DNA of 64,000 nucleotides from PALSA-1296 sp038210275 (lineage in GTDB: Bacteria; Bacteroidota; Ignavibacteria; Palsa-1295), in assembly GCA_038210275.1 (NCBI GenBank), contig JBBQWV010000003.1, positions 124,001 through 188,000 on the forward strand, read 5' to 3'. A program made the translations under genes and the position numbers. A model generated the notes under the pieces. The model worked only from the letters and a program-made list of their open reading frames with translations, had not been told where the DNA came from and did no database searches. This document shows positions 27,501-35,210 of the stretch, in pieces. The stretch's first letter is position 1, and each line of letters begins with the position of its first letter.

Positions 27501-28038
27501 TGCGAAGCGCTTCTTTTCGGCGAGCTTTATATTTTGTGACTCCGGCTGCTTCTTCGAAAAGTTTTCTGCGTTCTTCGGTACGATCACTGAGGATCGTTTC
27601 GATCATCTTTAACTCAATTACGGAATAAGCATTCGCTCCCATACCCGTATCCATGAAAAGCTCGACAATATCTTTCAGTCGGCATTGTGCTTTATTGAGG
27701 AGGTATTCCGATTCACCTGAACGAAATAAACGTCTGGTAATGGTAACTTCCGAATATTCAGTCGGCAAAATACCCTTCGTATTCTCGATCGTCAAAGAGA
27801 CCTCTGACATACCAAGTGGCTTACGAGTGCGAGACCCTGCAAAGATTACATTCTCCATAACATCAGAGCGAAGCGTACTCGACTTTTGCTCGCCAAGCGC
27901 CCAGCGAATAGCATCGACGACATTTGTTTTGCCGCAGCCATTCGGACCGACAATTGATGTCATGCCCGAATCAAACTTCATAAGCGTCTTATTAGCAAAA
28001 GACTTAAAACCGATCAGCTCTAATTTAGATAAATACAT
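24496..28038 (-). CDS. smc: Chromosome segregation protein SMC
   Basis: Condensin ATPase that organises and segregates the chromosome with ScpA/ScpB. It has 1180 residues, the normal length: an N-terminal ATPase half with GPNGCGKTNVVDAIRW at 31-46, a long coiled coil, a hinge at about 500-640 (EFLMKNHNWSTSGGPITVLD through VVTRSGILRGGS), the returning coil, and the C-terminal half with ESLSGGEKTMTAIALLFA and CILDEVDAPLDDANI. The final stretch KEQQLAAAA lies in the segment that overlaps speA. It is divergent from the HisA-like gene across about 200 bp that contain DnaA-box-like sites. No scpA or scpB is adjacent. Confidence 0.97.
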   Translation of the reverse strand: MYLSKLELIGFKSFANKTLMKFDSGMTSIVGPNGCGKTNVVDAIRWALGEQKSSTLRSDVMENVIFAGSRTRKPLGMSEVSLTIENTKGILPTEYSEVTITRRLFRSGESEYLLNKAQCRLKDIVELFMDTGMGANAYSVIELKMIETILSDRTEERRKLFEEAAGVTKYKARRKEALRRLDQVTADLEKIDSIIKEVTKNVASLERQAEKAERYNELSITLRTGEIDLMEREHSVSHGKLAPLRDVLKKHEETRSQLSTELAKFESLIDLINKEEQEIEDQLRISERTLKEKNETFGRLRETIVGTEERIISLGTQFDGAQKDIERLETDEKVLSQSLHQHTNAVGELESDSESLTTLKEEASVSYIAARSVLDTKHSEFQTAQREVSALLNERDDLSSGAAQAKARLEELSRRAVQLGDEEQRLQNQQNNLKEKETASSIEHENALRTLADSEKIRREAQQRRESLKSQIDSLQNKSFGLQKEIGQHISKIEFLTSLVERSLGTGEGAEFLMKNHNWSTSGGPITVLDAINTTPEYRVAIENALGESGQYFIATTRAEAMNAIESLRHSQKGKATFICLDEIPQSTTEISEGSALIVTTFDAKYRNLYTLLLGSTATASTLGEAFELLKNKAGLEKVVTFDGEVVTRSGILRGGSKKNSEGSLIGKQQQIEELESKANILKEQVEAIDSEIQQANSDYEKIGLKDLEHNLQQAQQSFRNTERLLEQITYELKRTLEQVAAISKEKQELAIRNAEQTRQLEEIAPALEELEEKYQSANKRLVHSQSEVQTAEQALSAASETYTAAQVRAAEAQSVLDRTRSEITRLESEIRTGKSLLEEKKSDCQRFQSEKSSNEGKILELNTMLAALESEIGLSETRHRSVLDQKKEKQALAQKYRDGLREQRQEQEKTISATHELELKIQEIESKITNILLRAREEFQLEGLETKDYPEDDTFSFGEARETIQQLKQSIRNLGNVNQLAYEEFIRERERQEFLTTQRKDLADAQSTLLETIEEINTTATAKFLETFEQVRIYFQDIFRSLFADGDECELKLEEGDPLEAQIEIIARPRGKKPHGIESLSGGEKTMTAIALLFAIYLVKPSPFCILDEVDAPLDDANIDRFLQLVKRFTKETQFIVVTHNKRTMAAADALYGVTQEEDGVSKIVSVRLRKEQQLAAAA

Positions 28039-28107
28039 AGATGTATGGAAAAATCTGTACGTTAATCGTAAAATTCAACAACGATAAGATGCCTAATACT
28101 CCACTTC

Positions 28108-28157
28108 TTATACAGAAAACAATGCACATCTTATGAACAGGGCTTTAGTTATCCACA
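28108..28157 (+). other. Cluster of DnaA-box-like sequences
   Basis: TTATACAGA (28108-28116), TTATGAACA (28131-28139) and TTATCCACA (28149-28157) are in the same orientation; the last is a perfect match to the DnaA box consensus TTATNCACA. They are followed by about 70 bp of very A+T-rich DNA (28158-28230) with repeated TTTTTAG and AGGAT motifs. This could be a DnaA-binding regulatory site or an origin-like element. A chance match is not excluded. Confidence 0.35.
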
Positions 28158-28236
28158 TTTTTAGTAAGGATATTTTTAGGATTATTATAGGAAATTAAAT
28201 TCAACTTACTTCTCTTACTCTTCGTTTAATAATGCT

Positions 28237-28989
28237 ATGCTTCTTGTTATTCCATCAATCACGATCAAAGACGGCAGGTGCGTCGGCAAAATCAGCTATC
28301 CATACGATATGGACTTGCTCGGCTATGAAAAACCTGAGGATCGTGCCCGATTACTTCGAAAAGAAAATGCAAAAGCCTTACATCTCATCTTCGAAGATGG
28401 ATCGGTTTGGAATCCGGAAACCCTCGAACAAATAGAACGAATCAGACAGGCTGTCGATATTCCGATAGAGGTATCATTACCTCATGTTCCGAAAGATTCA
28501 TCTGATTTATTAAAACTCGTACAATCAGGAATTTATCGTTTATTTCTCCCACATGATGCCGATGACTTTTTTTTAACTCATTGCATCAATGATTTTAGCT
28601 GCCAAAAGATCGTCGTTTCAATTGATATAGATCAGGCAACTCAAGATAAATTTATTCAGTTGAAAAAAGATGGCTTAACCAGAGTCTGTATTACCCTTCC
28701 TTCCAAAGAACAGATTTTCCCTCTGCAAACCTTAAAAGAGATTGTCGAAACAGCTCGAGCTACCGGATTGCGCCTTTCGTTGCTTTTTGGTGTTTACTCC
28801 TATAAGTCACTTATTGAACTTTCAAGCTTAGAGCCGGGGTTCGATTCAGTGATCTTAGGTTCGGCATTAGACGACAATTCATTTCCATGTCAGTCCATTT
28901 GGCGCGATGCTGAAGTAAAGGCTTATGAAGCTAACGGAGTTGAAGCTAATCTGTGGGAAAATCCGTTAGAGCATATACCGCATATATAG
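28237..28989 (+). CDS. Degenerate HisA/HisF-like TIM-barrel protein
   Basis: A 250-residue protein starting MLLVIPSITIKDGRCV, which aligns with the HisA opening (I-P-A-I-D-L-K-D-G-K-C-V). Later strands (ALHLIFEDGS, VVSIDID, SVILGSALDD) keep the (beta/alpha)8 periodicity. HisA isomerises the imidazole-carboxamide ribotide in histidine synthesis. Here the catalytic first-strand aspartate is replaced by threonine (SIT instead of AID). The first phosphate loop (normally GGGIR) reads VSLPHVP, and the second (normally AAGGIS) reads LLFGVYS. It is therefore unlikely to be an active HisA. No his genes are adjacent. Its function is unknown. Confidence 0.7.
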   Translation: MLLVIPSITIKDGRCVGKISYPYDMDLLGYEKPEDRARLLRKENAKALHLIFEDGSVWNPETLEQIERIRQAVDIPIEVSLPHVPKDSSDLLKLVQSGIYRLFLPHDADDFFLTHCINDFSCQKIVVSIDIDQATQDKFIQLKKDGLTRVCITLPSKEQIFPLQTLKEIVETARATGLRLSLLFGVYSYKSLIELSSLEPGFDSVILGSALDDNSFPCQSIWRDAEVKAYEANGVEANLWENPLEHIPHI

Positions 28990-29018
28990 TTTTGTTGTAT
29001 CTTTATTTAAAGTGAATT

Positions 29019-32000
29019 ATGAAAAAATCCCTATTTGTTGCGCTATGTTGGATGACGGTTCTTGCAATAGCTCCGACATTTGTTTCTGCTCAGTGGCTTA
29101 AAGACTCCTCCGAAGAGCCGAAAGAAGACCATGCAGAAGATTATATGAAGTGGTTTTATGGCAGAAGAGCATTCGGCTTGGGCTATATTCCCCAAGACGG
29201 CTGGATGAACGCAATGAAGCAAAAAGAGGCATTGCAGAATAATTATTTTCCAAAAGGAAAATCTTCCTCGACTCAATCCACTTTTTCTCTTCCAGCTGAT
29301 GTGAAGTGGATCAATGTTGGTCCCATAAATATTGATCAAAATAGTGGCGCACATGCAGGGCGAGTCAATACCATAGTTACAAATCCTAAGAACCCAAGTA
29401 TTGCCTATCTTGGCGCTGCGAATGGCGGAGTATGGAAAACGATTAATGGCGGACAGTCGTGGAAGCCACTTAGCGATAATGCTGTATCTCTTGCTATGGG
29501 AGCATTGGCTATTGATCCTTCGAATGAGAATGTGCTTTATGCTGGTACCGGTGAATACTCTAAAGGTGTCGGCGCTTATTATGGAGCCGGCATTTTGAAA
29601 ACCACTGATGCCGGGGCAACCTGGAAAACAAGTGGTTTGCCGAATGTCGGGGCTTTTAGTACGATAATTGTCAATCCGAATAGAACTTCGACAATTTATG
29701 CCGCAGGCGCCGGATCTGGAGGAGGACTCTATATTTCCAAGGATGCAGGTGCTTCTTGGGTGAAGACAACAGGCGGCCTTCCTCCTGGCGATGTTACAGA
29801 TATAGGCTATGGGCAATTCAGCAACAATGATGTTCTTTATGCAGCAGTGCCAAATCACGGAATCTACCTTTCGGAAGATAATGGAAAGAGCTGGGATATT
29901 GTTCATAATTTTGCTCAAATGCGCAGAATGCATATCGGCATTGATCCTAAAAACTGGAAAGATGTCGTTGTTCTTTCGGTAAATTATGACGGTTCTTTTG
30001 AAGGCTTGGATCAGACGATAGATGGAGGTGTCACTTGGAATGACATTTCGACTGGAATTGGTGGCGGCGGAGATATTTTTTCTACTGGCGGAAGTTATCA
30101 AGGTTGGTATGATGCATACGTCCGCAGAGATCCCACTGATCCGGCAAACATTCTTGTTGCAGGTATTTCGGTTTGGAAAACTGAAGATGGAGGCGCTTCG
30201 TGGACAGATGCTGCACTAGCATACAAAGGCGGTATCCATCCCGATCAACATGCGGCTACTTTCACCAATGCAGGCACTGATATTGACCGTGTTTATGTCG
30301 GCTCTGATGGAGGAATTGCCGTTTCCATAGATAAAGGAAGCACCTATACAGTCTATCAGGATAGCCTCGCAATAACAGAATCCTATGGCATCGCAATTGA
30401 CCAGACTGTTCCGGATATAACCTATACAGGCAATCAGGATAACGGTACTTTGGTCGGCGGACGAAACGGCGACTGGTCTGATATTGGCGGTGGTGATGGT
30501 GGTACTGTCGTTGTAGATGCACAAAATCATGATCGTGTTTATTTTATCCGCCCTACGGCATGGGCAGTTTCATTGAATTCCGGAGCTGATTTTAGCAGTG
30601 GAATTAATTCTTCCGACAGCGTATTTTGGACAAAGCCACTTGTTCAGGATGAAAAAAATCATATTCTTTATACCGGGTCTCAATTCCTTTATGTACTCAG
30701 TAACGGCTCATCGACTTGGTCAAGGCGTTCGAAGAAACTTGCAACTTCCAGTTACATCTCCAGCATAGCCCCGGCAGGAGATGGAAAAACTTTACTCATC
30801 GGAACGACGGGCGGAAAAGTCTGGTCAACAACGGATAACGGCGTAACTTTTGTTGACCGTTCTGCCGGGTTGCCTGGAAGAGAAATTACTTCGATCAAAT
30901 CCAGTCCAACCGATACGAAAACTTTTTACATTGCGCTTTCGGGTTTCGGATCGAGTCATGTATTTAAAACTTCCAATCTTGGCGCTACATGGAAAGATAT
31001 TAGCACTACGTTGCCGGATATTTCGGCTAATGCCATCGTCGTCGATGGCGAACATCCGACCAATCTTTACGTTGGTACTGATGTCGGCGTATTTTTCTCT
31101 CCTGATGACGGCGCTGATTGGCTGCCATTCGGAACAGGGTTGCCGAACGTTGCAGTAACCGATATGGATTATCATAAAACCAATCGCGCTCTTCGTGCCG
31201 GTACTCATGGCAGATCGATGTGGGAAGCACCACTGGCACTGACTCAATCCGGAATTACCACTCCGACTGTTTCGGATATCTGGTATATCGGTGAACCTAC
31301 AGAAATAGGTTGGTACGGAATTGGATCTCCGGTGAAAGTAGAGATCAGCACCGACAATGCTGCTTCTTGGCAGGAAATTTCCGGCACTCCATCGGGGAAT
31401 ATTCTTACTATTAATAATCCTCACTTCCCTCTTTGCGAAACGGCTTTAGTACGTGTTACAAGCGGCACCGATATTTTGCAATCTCAGAATTTCAGAATTC
31501 GCCAGCGTACTGCCGGAACAACGCTGAATACTTTTAGCGAACAGCCTTTATATATGTATGATATTGCCTACGATAAAGACGACAATGTTCTGTGGGTAAC
31601 TTCTTTCACGACTTCTCCAACAACTCCGGATCCAAAGATCTATAAGATCGATCCGGATAACGGAAAGCTGCTCGGCAGCATCACTGTTACAGGAGGCGGA
31701 GAGTTTACCGGCATTAAATATGATCCATCCACAAAACATCTTTTTGTTCACCAATCGCATACTCCCGGCACGGTAACTACTTCTTTCGTTTGGGAAGTAA
31801 CGACTACTGGAACAGTTGTAAATAAATTTTCTTCGCCATCCACTTATGGAACAGGAATCTTCGTCAGCGGAGACTCCCTCTTCCTTGCCGACCGAAATAA
31901 TAATGTGATTCATGTTGTCAGTAAGCAAGATCCGGCTTTGAATTATACCGATCTTAGTCTTGACCGCCATGCTCCATTCGGTCCTCGCTGTATCACCCTT

Positions 32001-32561
32001 AATCCGGCAACCGGAAATCTGCTCCATACCTGGACTGATTTTCAAGGTCCAGATGCCACCGCTACGCTCTACGACAGCTACATTCTTAATCTTAAACGTA
32101 ACGATGGTTCTGAAGTCGGCTCCTGGTTCGTGCAAGACGGAACAAATACCGGGACAAATGTCCGTGGTCTTGAACTTGATCCAAGAGCCGGTGGTACTAC
32201 CGTTTGGGTAACTGTTCTCAACTCTGGTAATTCGTCGAAGATCCTGAAGCTTACCTTGGTCGATGGACCAAAAGGCGGTGCAGGAGTTGCGACTAATAAA
32301 GTTGCTTCGTTTGAATCGAACTACCCAAATCCTTTTTCTGAATCTACAACGCTTGCCTATTCGCTGCTTGAAGCAGGCAACGTGAAGCTCATCGTTCGCG
32401 ATCTGCTCGGTCGTGAAGTCTTTACAAAATCTGCCGAGTATGAAGCTGCCGGAGATCACTCGACAATCCTTGATCTTCGTCATCTTGCAAGCGGCAGATA
32501 TTTCTGCGAACTCTATGTCAATAATATTCGCATTGATATAAGAGGGCTTGTAAAAGAATAA
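29019..32561 (+). CDS. T9SS-exported VPS10/BNR-repeat beta-propeller protein
   Basis: A large secreted protein of 1180 residues. The signal peptide (about 1-25, ending FVSAQ) is followed by a segment found in related proteins (YMKWFYGRRAFGLGYIP). About 12 sortilin/BNR-like blades carry the recurring motif (G)xxWxxxxxG with xTxDxGxTW, for example KTINGGQSWKPLS, KTTDAGATWKTSG and STTDNGVTFVDRS (about 75-740). A second propeller-like region follows (about 830-1090), then a Por type A sorting domain SNYPNPFSESTTLAYSLL ... GRYFCELYV at the end. It is exported and anchored or released by T9SS. It may be an adhesin, a carbohydrate-binding protein or a structural protein; no catalytic motif stands out. 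Confidence 0.82.
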   Translation: MKKSLFVALCWMTVLAIAPTFVSAQWLKDSSEEPKEDHAEDYMKWFYGRRAFGLGYIPQDGWMNAMKQKEALQNNYFPKGKSSSTQSTFSLPADVKWINVGPINIDQNSGAHAGRVNTIVTNPKNPSIAYLGAANGGVWKTINGGQSWKPLSDNAVSLAMGALAIDPSNENVLYAGTGEYSKGVGAYYGAGILKTTDAGATWKTSGLPNVGAFSTIIVNPNRTSTIYAAGAGSGGGLYISKDAGASWVKTTGGLPPGDVTDIGYGQFSNNDVLYAAVPNHGIYLSEDNGKSWDIVHNFAQMRRMHIGIDPKNWKDVVVLSVNYDGSFEGLDQTIDGGVTWNDISTGIGGGGDIFSTGGSYQGWYDAYVRRDPTDPANILVAGISVWKTEDGGASWTDAALAYKGGIHPDQHAATFTNAGTDIDRVYVGSDGGIAVSIDKGSTYTVYQDSLAITESYGIAIDQTVPDITYTGNQDNGTLVGGRNGDWSDIGGGDGGTVVVDAQNHDRVYFIRPTAWAVSLNSGADFSSGINSSDSVFWTKPLVQDEKNHILYTGSQFLYVLSNGSSTWSRRSKKLATSSYISSIAPAGDGKTLLIGTTGGKVWSTTDNGVTFVDRSAGLPGREITSIKSSPTDTKTFYIALSGFGSSHVFKTSNLGATWKDISTTLPDISANAIVVDGEHPTNLYVGTDVGVFFSPDDGADWLPFGTGLPNVAVTDMDYHKTNRALRAGTHGRSMWEAPLALTQSGITTPTVSDIWYIGEPTEIGWYGIGSPVKVEISTDNAASWQEISGTPSGNILTINNPHFPLCETALVRVTSGTDILQSQNFRIRQRTAGTTLNTFSEQPLYMYDIAYDKDDNVLWVTSFTTSPTTPDPKIYKIDPDNGKLLGSITVTGGGEFTGIKYDPSTKHLFVHQSHTPGTVTTSFVWEVTTTGTVVNKFSSPSTYGTGIFVSGDSLFLADRNNNVIHVVSKQDPALNYTDLSLDRHAPFGPRCITLNPATGNLLHTWTDFQGPDATATLYDSYILNLKRNDGSEVGSWFVQDGTNTGTNVRGLELDPRAGGTTVWVTVLNSGNSSKILKLTLVDGPKGGAGVATNKVASFESNYPNPFSESTTLAYSLLEAGNVKLIVRDLLGREVFTKSAEYEAAGDHSTILDLRHLASGRYFCELYVNNIRIDIRGLVKE

Positions 32562-32585
32562 CTTATATAAGTAATTATCCAAAAT

Positions 32586-32687
32586 GTCATTGCGAGCGAT
32601 AGCGAAGCAATCTAAAATCTCAAATTCTGTGCTAAACTTCAAGATTTTAGATTGCTTCGTGTGGGCTAAAGCCCTCCTCGCAATGAC
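32586..32687. repeat. Interspersed inverted repeat, copy 1 (GTCATTGCGAG family)
   Basis: A near-perfect palindromic unit. The outer arms GTCATTGCGAG (32586-32596) and CTCGCAATGAC (32677-32687) enclose an 18-bp inner stem, CGAAGCAATCTAAAATCT (32603-32620) with its complement at 32642-32659. It lies between the T9SS protein and the reductase gene and is followed by a T-run, so it may also work as a terminator. Confidence 0.85.
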
Positions 32688-32702
32688 GTTATTTTTTACT
32701 CA

Positions 32703-33659
32703 ATGAAAACCCGACACCGCGATCTGATCTTCATTACCGGTGTACACGGCTTTCTTGGTCAGCACGTACTACGGGCTTTTCTTGATGAGACAAGCTGCGA
32801 TCTTATCGTCGCTGCTCGCGACGAAAAACTCCAGTTCTCGGATCTTCTCGAAGAACCCCGTATCCTCGCCTATCAGCAGCTTGATGTCACCGACCGGGCT
32901 TCAGTAAAAGATGCAATCGGAATTTTCAAACCTGATGTAATTGTGCATTGTGCAGCGATGATCAACGTTGATCTTGCTGAGCATGAACGGGAATTGGCGT
33001 GGAAAACCAACGTCCGGTCCGTCGAATATCTTATCGAATCTGCTCGCAAAAGTGATGCCCGAATTGTTCATATTTCTTCCGATTATATTTTTGACGGATT
33101 AAAAACTCCCTACTCTGAAAATGCAACTCCGAATCCTCTCAATTATTATGGCAGAACAAAACTTGCCAGCGAGAATGCTTTGCGTAGTTCCGGTGTCGAA
33201 CATTGTATTATCCGCACTGCATTTTTGTACGGAGTTGAAGTTCACCGCAAACCAAGTTTTGCGCTGAATGTCATCACTGCTTTGACAAAGAGCGAAACCT
33301 TCGATGCCTTCGACGATCTCTATGCTCCGCCTACTTTGATCGACGATATAGCTTTCGGCATCGTCCGAGCTGTCGAATACAAAAAGAACGGCATCTATCA
33401 TATTGCCGGAACAGAGATGATCTCGCGATATGAATTTGCCCAGCGTATCGCAACCGCATTCCGACTCAATGCTTCTCTCGTACAACCGATTCACTTCACC
33501 ACCGATAACCGCGCCGAGCGTCCGCGTCATAGCTCCTTCATCACCTTGAAAGCACAAACCCAACTCGGCATCCGCCCTACGGGAATAGACGAAGGCTTGC
33601 AAGTCATGCTCCGAGGCATCGGGGATATGGAAGATGCGCGGCAGATCGTTTATCAATAG
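32703..33659 (+). CDS. RmlD-like NAD(P)-dependent sugar-nucleotide reductase
   Basis: Extended short-chain dehydrogenase of 318 residues. The nucleotide-binding loop TGVHGFLGQHV is at 12-22, followed by VIVHCAAMINVDLAEHE, HISSDYIFDG and the catalytic pair in YYGRTK, then a substrate domain with HIAGTEMISRYEFA. This layout matches dTDP-4-dehydrorhamnose reductase (RmlD), which makes dTDP-rhamnose for surface polysaccharide. No rmlA, rmlB or rmlC gene is in the window, so a different sugar or substrate is possible. It is flanked by repeat copy 1 upstream and by a repeat-rich, gene-free region downstream. Confidence 0.8.
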   Translation: MKTRHRDLIFITGVHGFLGQHVLRAFLDETSCDLIVAARDEKLQFSDLLEEPRILAYQQLDVTDRASVKDAIGIFKPDVIVHCAAMINVDLAEHERELAWKTNVRSVEYLIESARKSDARIVHISSDYIFDGLKTPYSENATPNPLNYYGRTKLASENALRSSGVEHCIIRTAFLYGVEVHRKPSFALNVITALTKSETFDAFDDLYAPPTLIDDIAFGIVRAVEYKKNGIYHIAGTEMISRYEFAQRIATAFRLNASLVQPIHFTTDNRAERPRHSSFITLKAQTQLGIRPTGIDEGLQVMLRGIGDMEDARQIVYQ

Positions 33660-33723
33660 CCGATTCCCCGAGAGCCTTGCCTCTCAGGTATCCTGCGACC
33701 AAAGTCAAAACTCAAAAGTAAAA

Positions 33724-33757
33724 AGTCAAAAGGGTAGCGATCCCTTTTTTTGACTTT
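33724..33757. terminator. Terminator after the reductase gene
   Basis: AGTCAAAAGGG and CCCTTTTTTTGACT pair around TAGCGAT, with A-rich and T-rich flanks, so it could stop transcription in both directions. Confidence 0.6.
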
Positions 33758-33915
33758 ACTTCGCCTCGGCGAATGACTTTTGACTTGTTTATTAAATTTT
33801 CAATGAACAGATCGCAGCGATATCCCTTCAGGGGATCACTCTCCGATCAAGAAAAACTGGATGCGAATTTGTTTAGTAGTTGGTAGTTTGGTAGTTTAGT
33901 AGTTATTAAAAAAGT

Positions 33916-34000
33916 GTCATTGCGAGGAGTCCGCTTGCGGACGACGTGGCAATCTCAAATAGTTATCGTAGTAGTAAATCTCAGGGTTTGAGATTCGTTG
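33916..34000. repeat. Interspersed repeat, partial copy 2 (GTCATTGCGAG family)
   Basis: Begins GTCATTGCGAGGAGTCCGC (33916) and continues through GTGGCAATCTCAAA, with a second half ATCTCAGGGTTTGAGATT. The closing CTCGCAATGAC arm is missing, so the copy is decayed or truncated. Confidence 0.7.
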
Positions 34001-34435
34001 GTTTTATCGTAGTATCGTAGTTTAGAAAAGCACACCTCCGACGATTGCTCGTTTCCTCATATCTCTCTTTCATTATTTTTCCATTTACCGGCGAGGATTA
34101 CGCTCTAAGTGCCATCGAAGCAAAATATCAAAAGGAATAGAAGGCTGGAATGTGGGTTTTCAGAAGCATCAATACAGGACGCATGATGCTAAAAATTCGT
34201 ACAAAAATATACTTTGTCGAAGTTTGTGCTGCAAATATACGGATGAAAAGTACTTTTGTCAAGGTGCCCAAACCAAACTATTTTCAAAATCGGCGAAATC
34301 AGACTGAAATCGACAAAGATTTTTTTCGGGGTGAATTGTGGGAATAGGTGCCTATGGGAAATAGACGGTCGGATTTCTGGTGGTCTGACGTTCAAGGGAG
34401 ATCGGATTCATTTATTAAAGTCCAGTTAGGGACGA

Positions 34436-34443
34436 TATATTTG
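34436..34443 (+). promoter_or_regulatory. -7 promoter element upstream of the DUF6438 gene
   Basis: TATATTTG matches TAnnTTTG and lies about 145 nt before the start at 34588, which would leave a long leader. Confidence 0.4.
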
Positions 34444-34587
34444 TAGCCCATGGCGTTAACCCTGAGTCATGATTTTTTTATTTCCCTAAACCAAGTAAGG
34501 GTGATGTATAGTATTGGAATTTCCGAATTCCGTAACATCAGCATTGCATAAGCCGTACCCTTGTAATTCATATTCCCGAATACATCT

Positions 34588-35082
34588 ATGCTGATATCCA
34601 TATCAATCGTTTTAGGGCTTCTATTTCCGTCGTTTTTTTCCAATACTCATTCGCCTACTAAATCACAAATAAAGTCCACTGTTGTTGCAGAAAATATTGG
34701 GAAAGATTCTGCAGGTTGCATTATTCTGGAGCGGCTGGGCTGCTGGGGCACATGCCCGGTCTATTCCGTTCGGATCGCAAACGACGGTACAGGTGATGTA
34801 CATTTCCATGGAGGGTATAATCACCAGAATTTCGATACACTCTATCACATATCTCCCAAAATAGCTGCTGAAGTAATTCGCTCTACGGAAGCAGCCGGAT
34901 TTATGGCCATTAATAATTCTTATATAAATTCTGAGGATACTTATGAGAGTAGTATCACCATTAAATTTCCCGCAAGCGAGAAAAAAGTTACATTCGATGA
35001 CCGGGGACTGATGTATACAAAACTTGAATGCCTTGCAAGCAACATAGATTCTGCTGCGATGACTCGGAATCTTCCGTATTGA
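34588..35082 (+). CDS. DUF6438-type exported protein
   Basis: A 164-residue protein with an N-terminal hydrophobic export signal (MLISISIVLGLLFPSFFSNT). The conserved core reads ILERLGCWGTCPVYSVRI ... GDVHFHGGYN, the pattern of the DUF6438 family, where a C-x-G-x-C-P-x-Y segment is followed by a short beta-meander. The two cysteines could form a disulfide outside the cytoplasm. The family is widespread in Bacteroidota and has no known function. A clear terminator follows at 35101-35129, so it is a single-gene unit. Confidence 0.72.
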   Translation: MLISISIVLGLLFPSFFSNTHSPTKSQIKSTVVAENIGKDSAGCIILERLGCWGTCPVYSVRIANDGTGDVHFHGGYNHQNFDTLYHISPKIAAEVIRSTEAAGFMAINNSYINSEDTYESSITIKFPASEKKVTFDDRGLMYTKLECLASNIDSAAMTRNLPY

Positions 35083-35100
35083 GGATTAAGTTTTCAATAA

Positions 35101-35129
35101 AAAAGGGCGGATTGAGAGTCCGCCCTTTT
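35101..35129. terminator. Intrinsic terminator after the DUF6438 gene
   Basis: AAAAGGGCGGA (35101-35111) and TCCGCCCTTTT (35119-35129) form a perfect 11-bp stem with a TTGAGAG loop; A- and T-tracts make it likely bidirectional. Confidence 0.85.
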
Positions 35130-35210
35130 AATATTTAACCTTGACACTTTATTCTGAACGAATGTTAACAGAAGGAAGTAGGCGATTAGTATATCTCAAT
35201 AAGGAAAGGC

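Larger units (their letters stand above)
33660..34587. other. Gene-free stretch with repeats and hairpins
   Basis: No convincing gene in about 930 bp. It holds a terminator hairpin (33724-33757), a second small hairpin (TTCGCC-TC-GGCGAA near 33760), low-complexity TAGT-type runs at about 33877-33906 and 33960-34025 (repeated AGTAGTT and ATCGTAGT), a partial copy of the GTCATTGCGAG repeat, a minus-facing promoter-like box at 34232-34239 with no gene behind it, and a plus-facing box at 34436-34443. Short open frames here lack any family features. Confidence 0.7.

Noticed and set aside
29043..30101. Minus-strand open frame of 352 codons
   Set aside because: It mirrors the T9SS propeller gene on the other strand; the protein is Ile/Arg/Cys-rich with no domain or export logic.
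31548..32642. Minus-strand open frame of 364 codons
   Set aside because: It is the reverse shadow of the same propeller gene and also crosses repeat copy 1.
33870..34030. CRISPR-like or VNTR array
   Set aside because: The TAGT-rich runs are short, irregular and without spacers of constant length; no cas genes are present.
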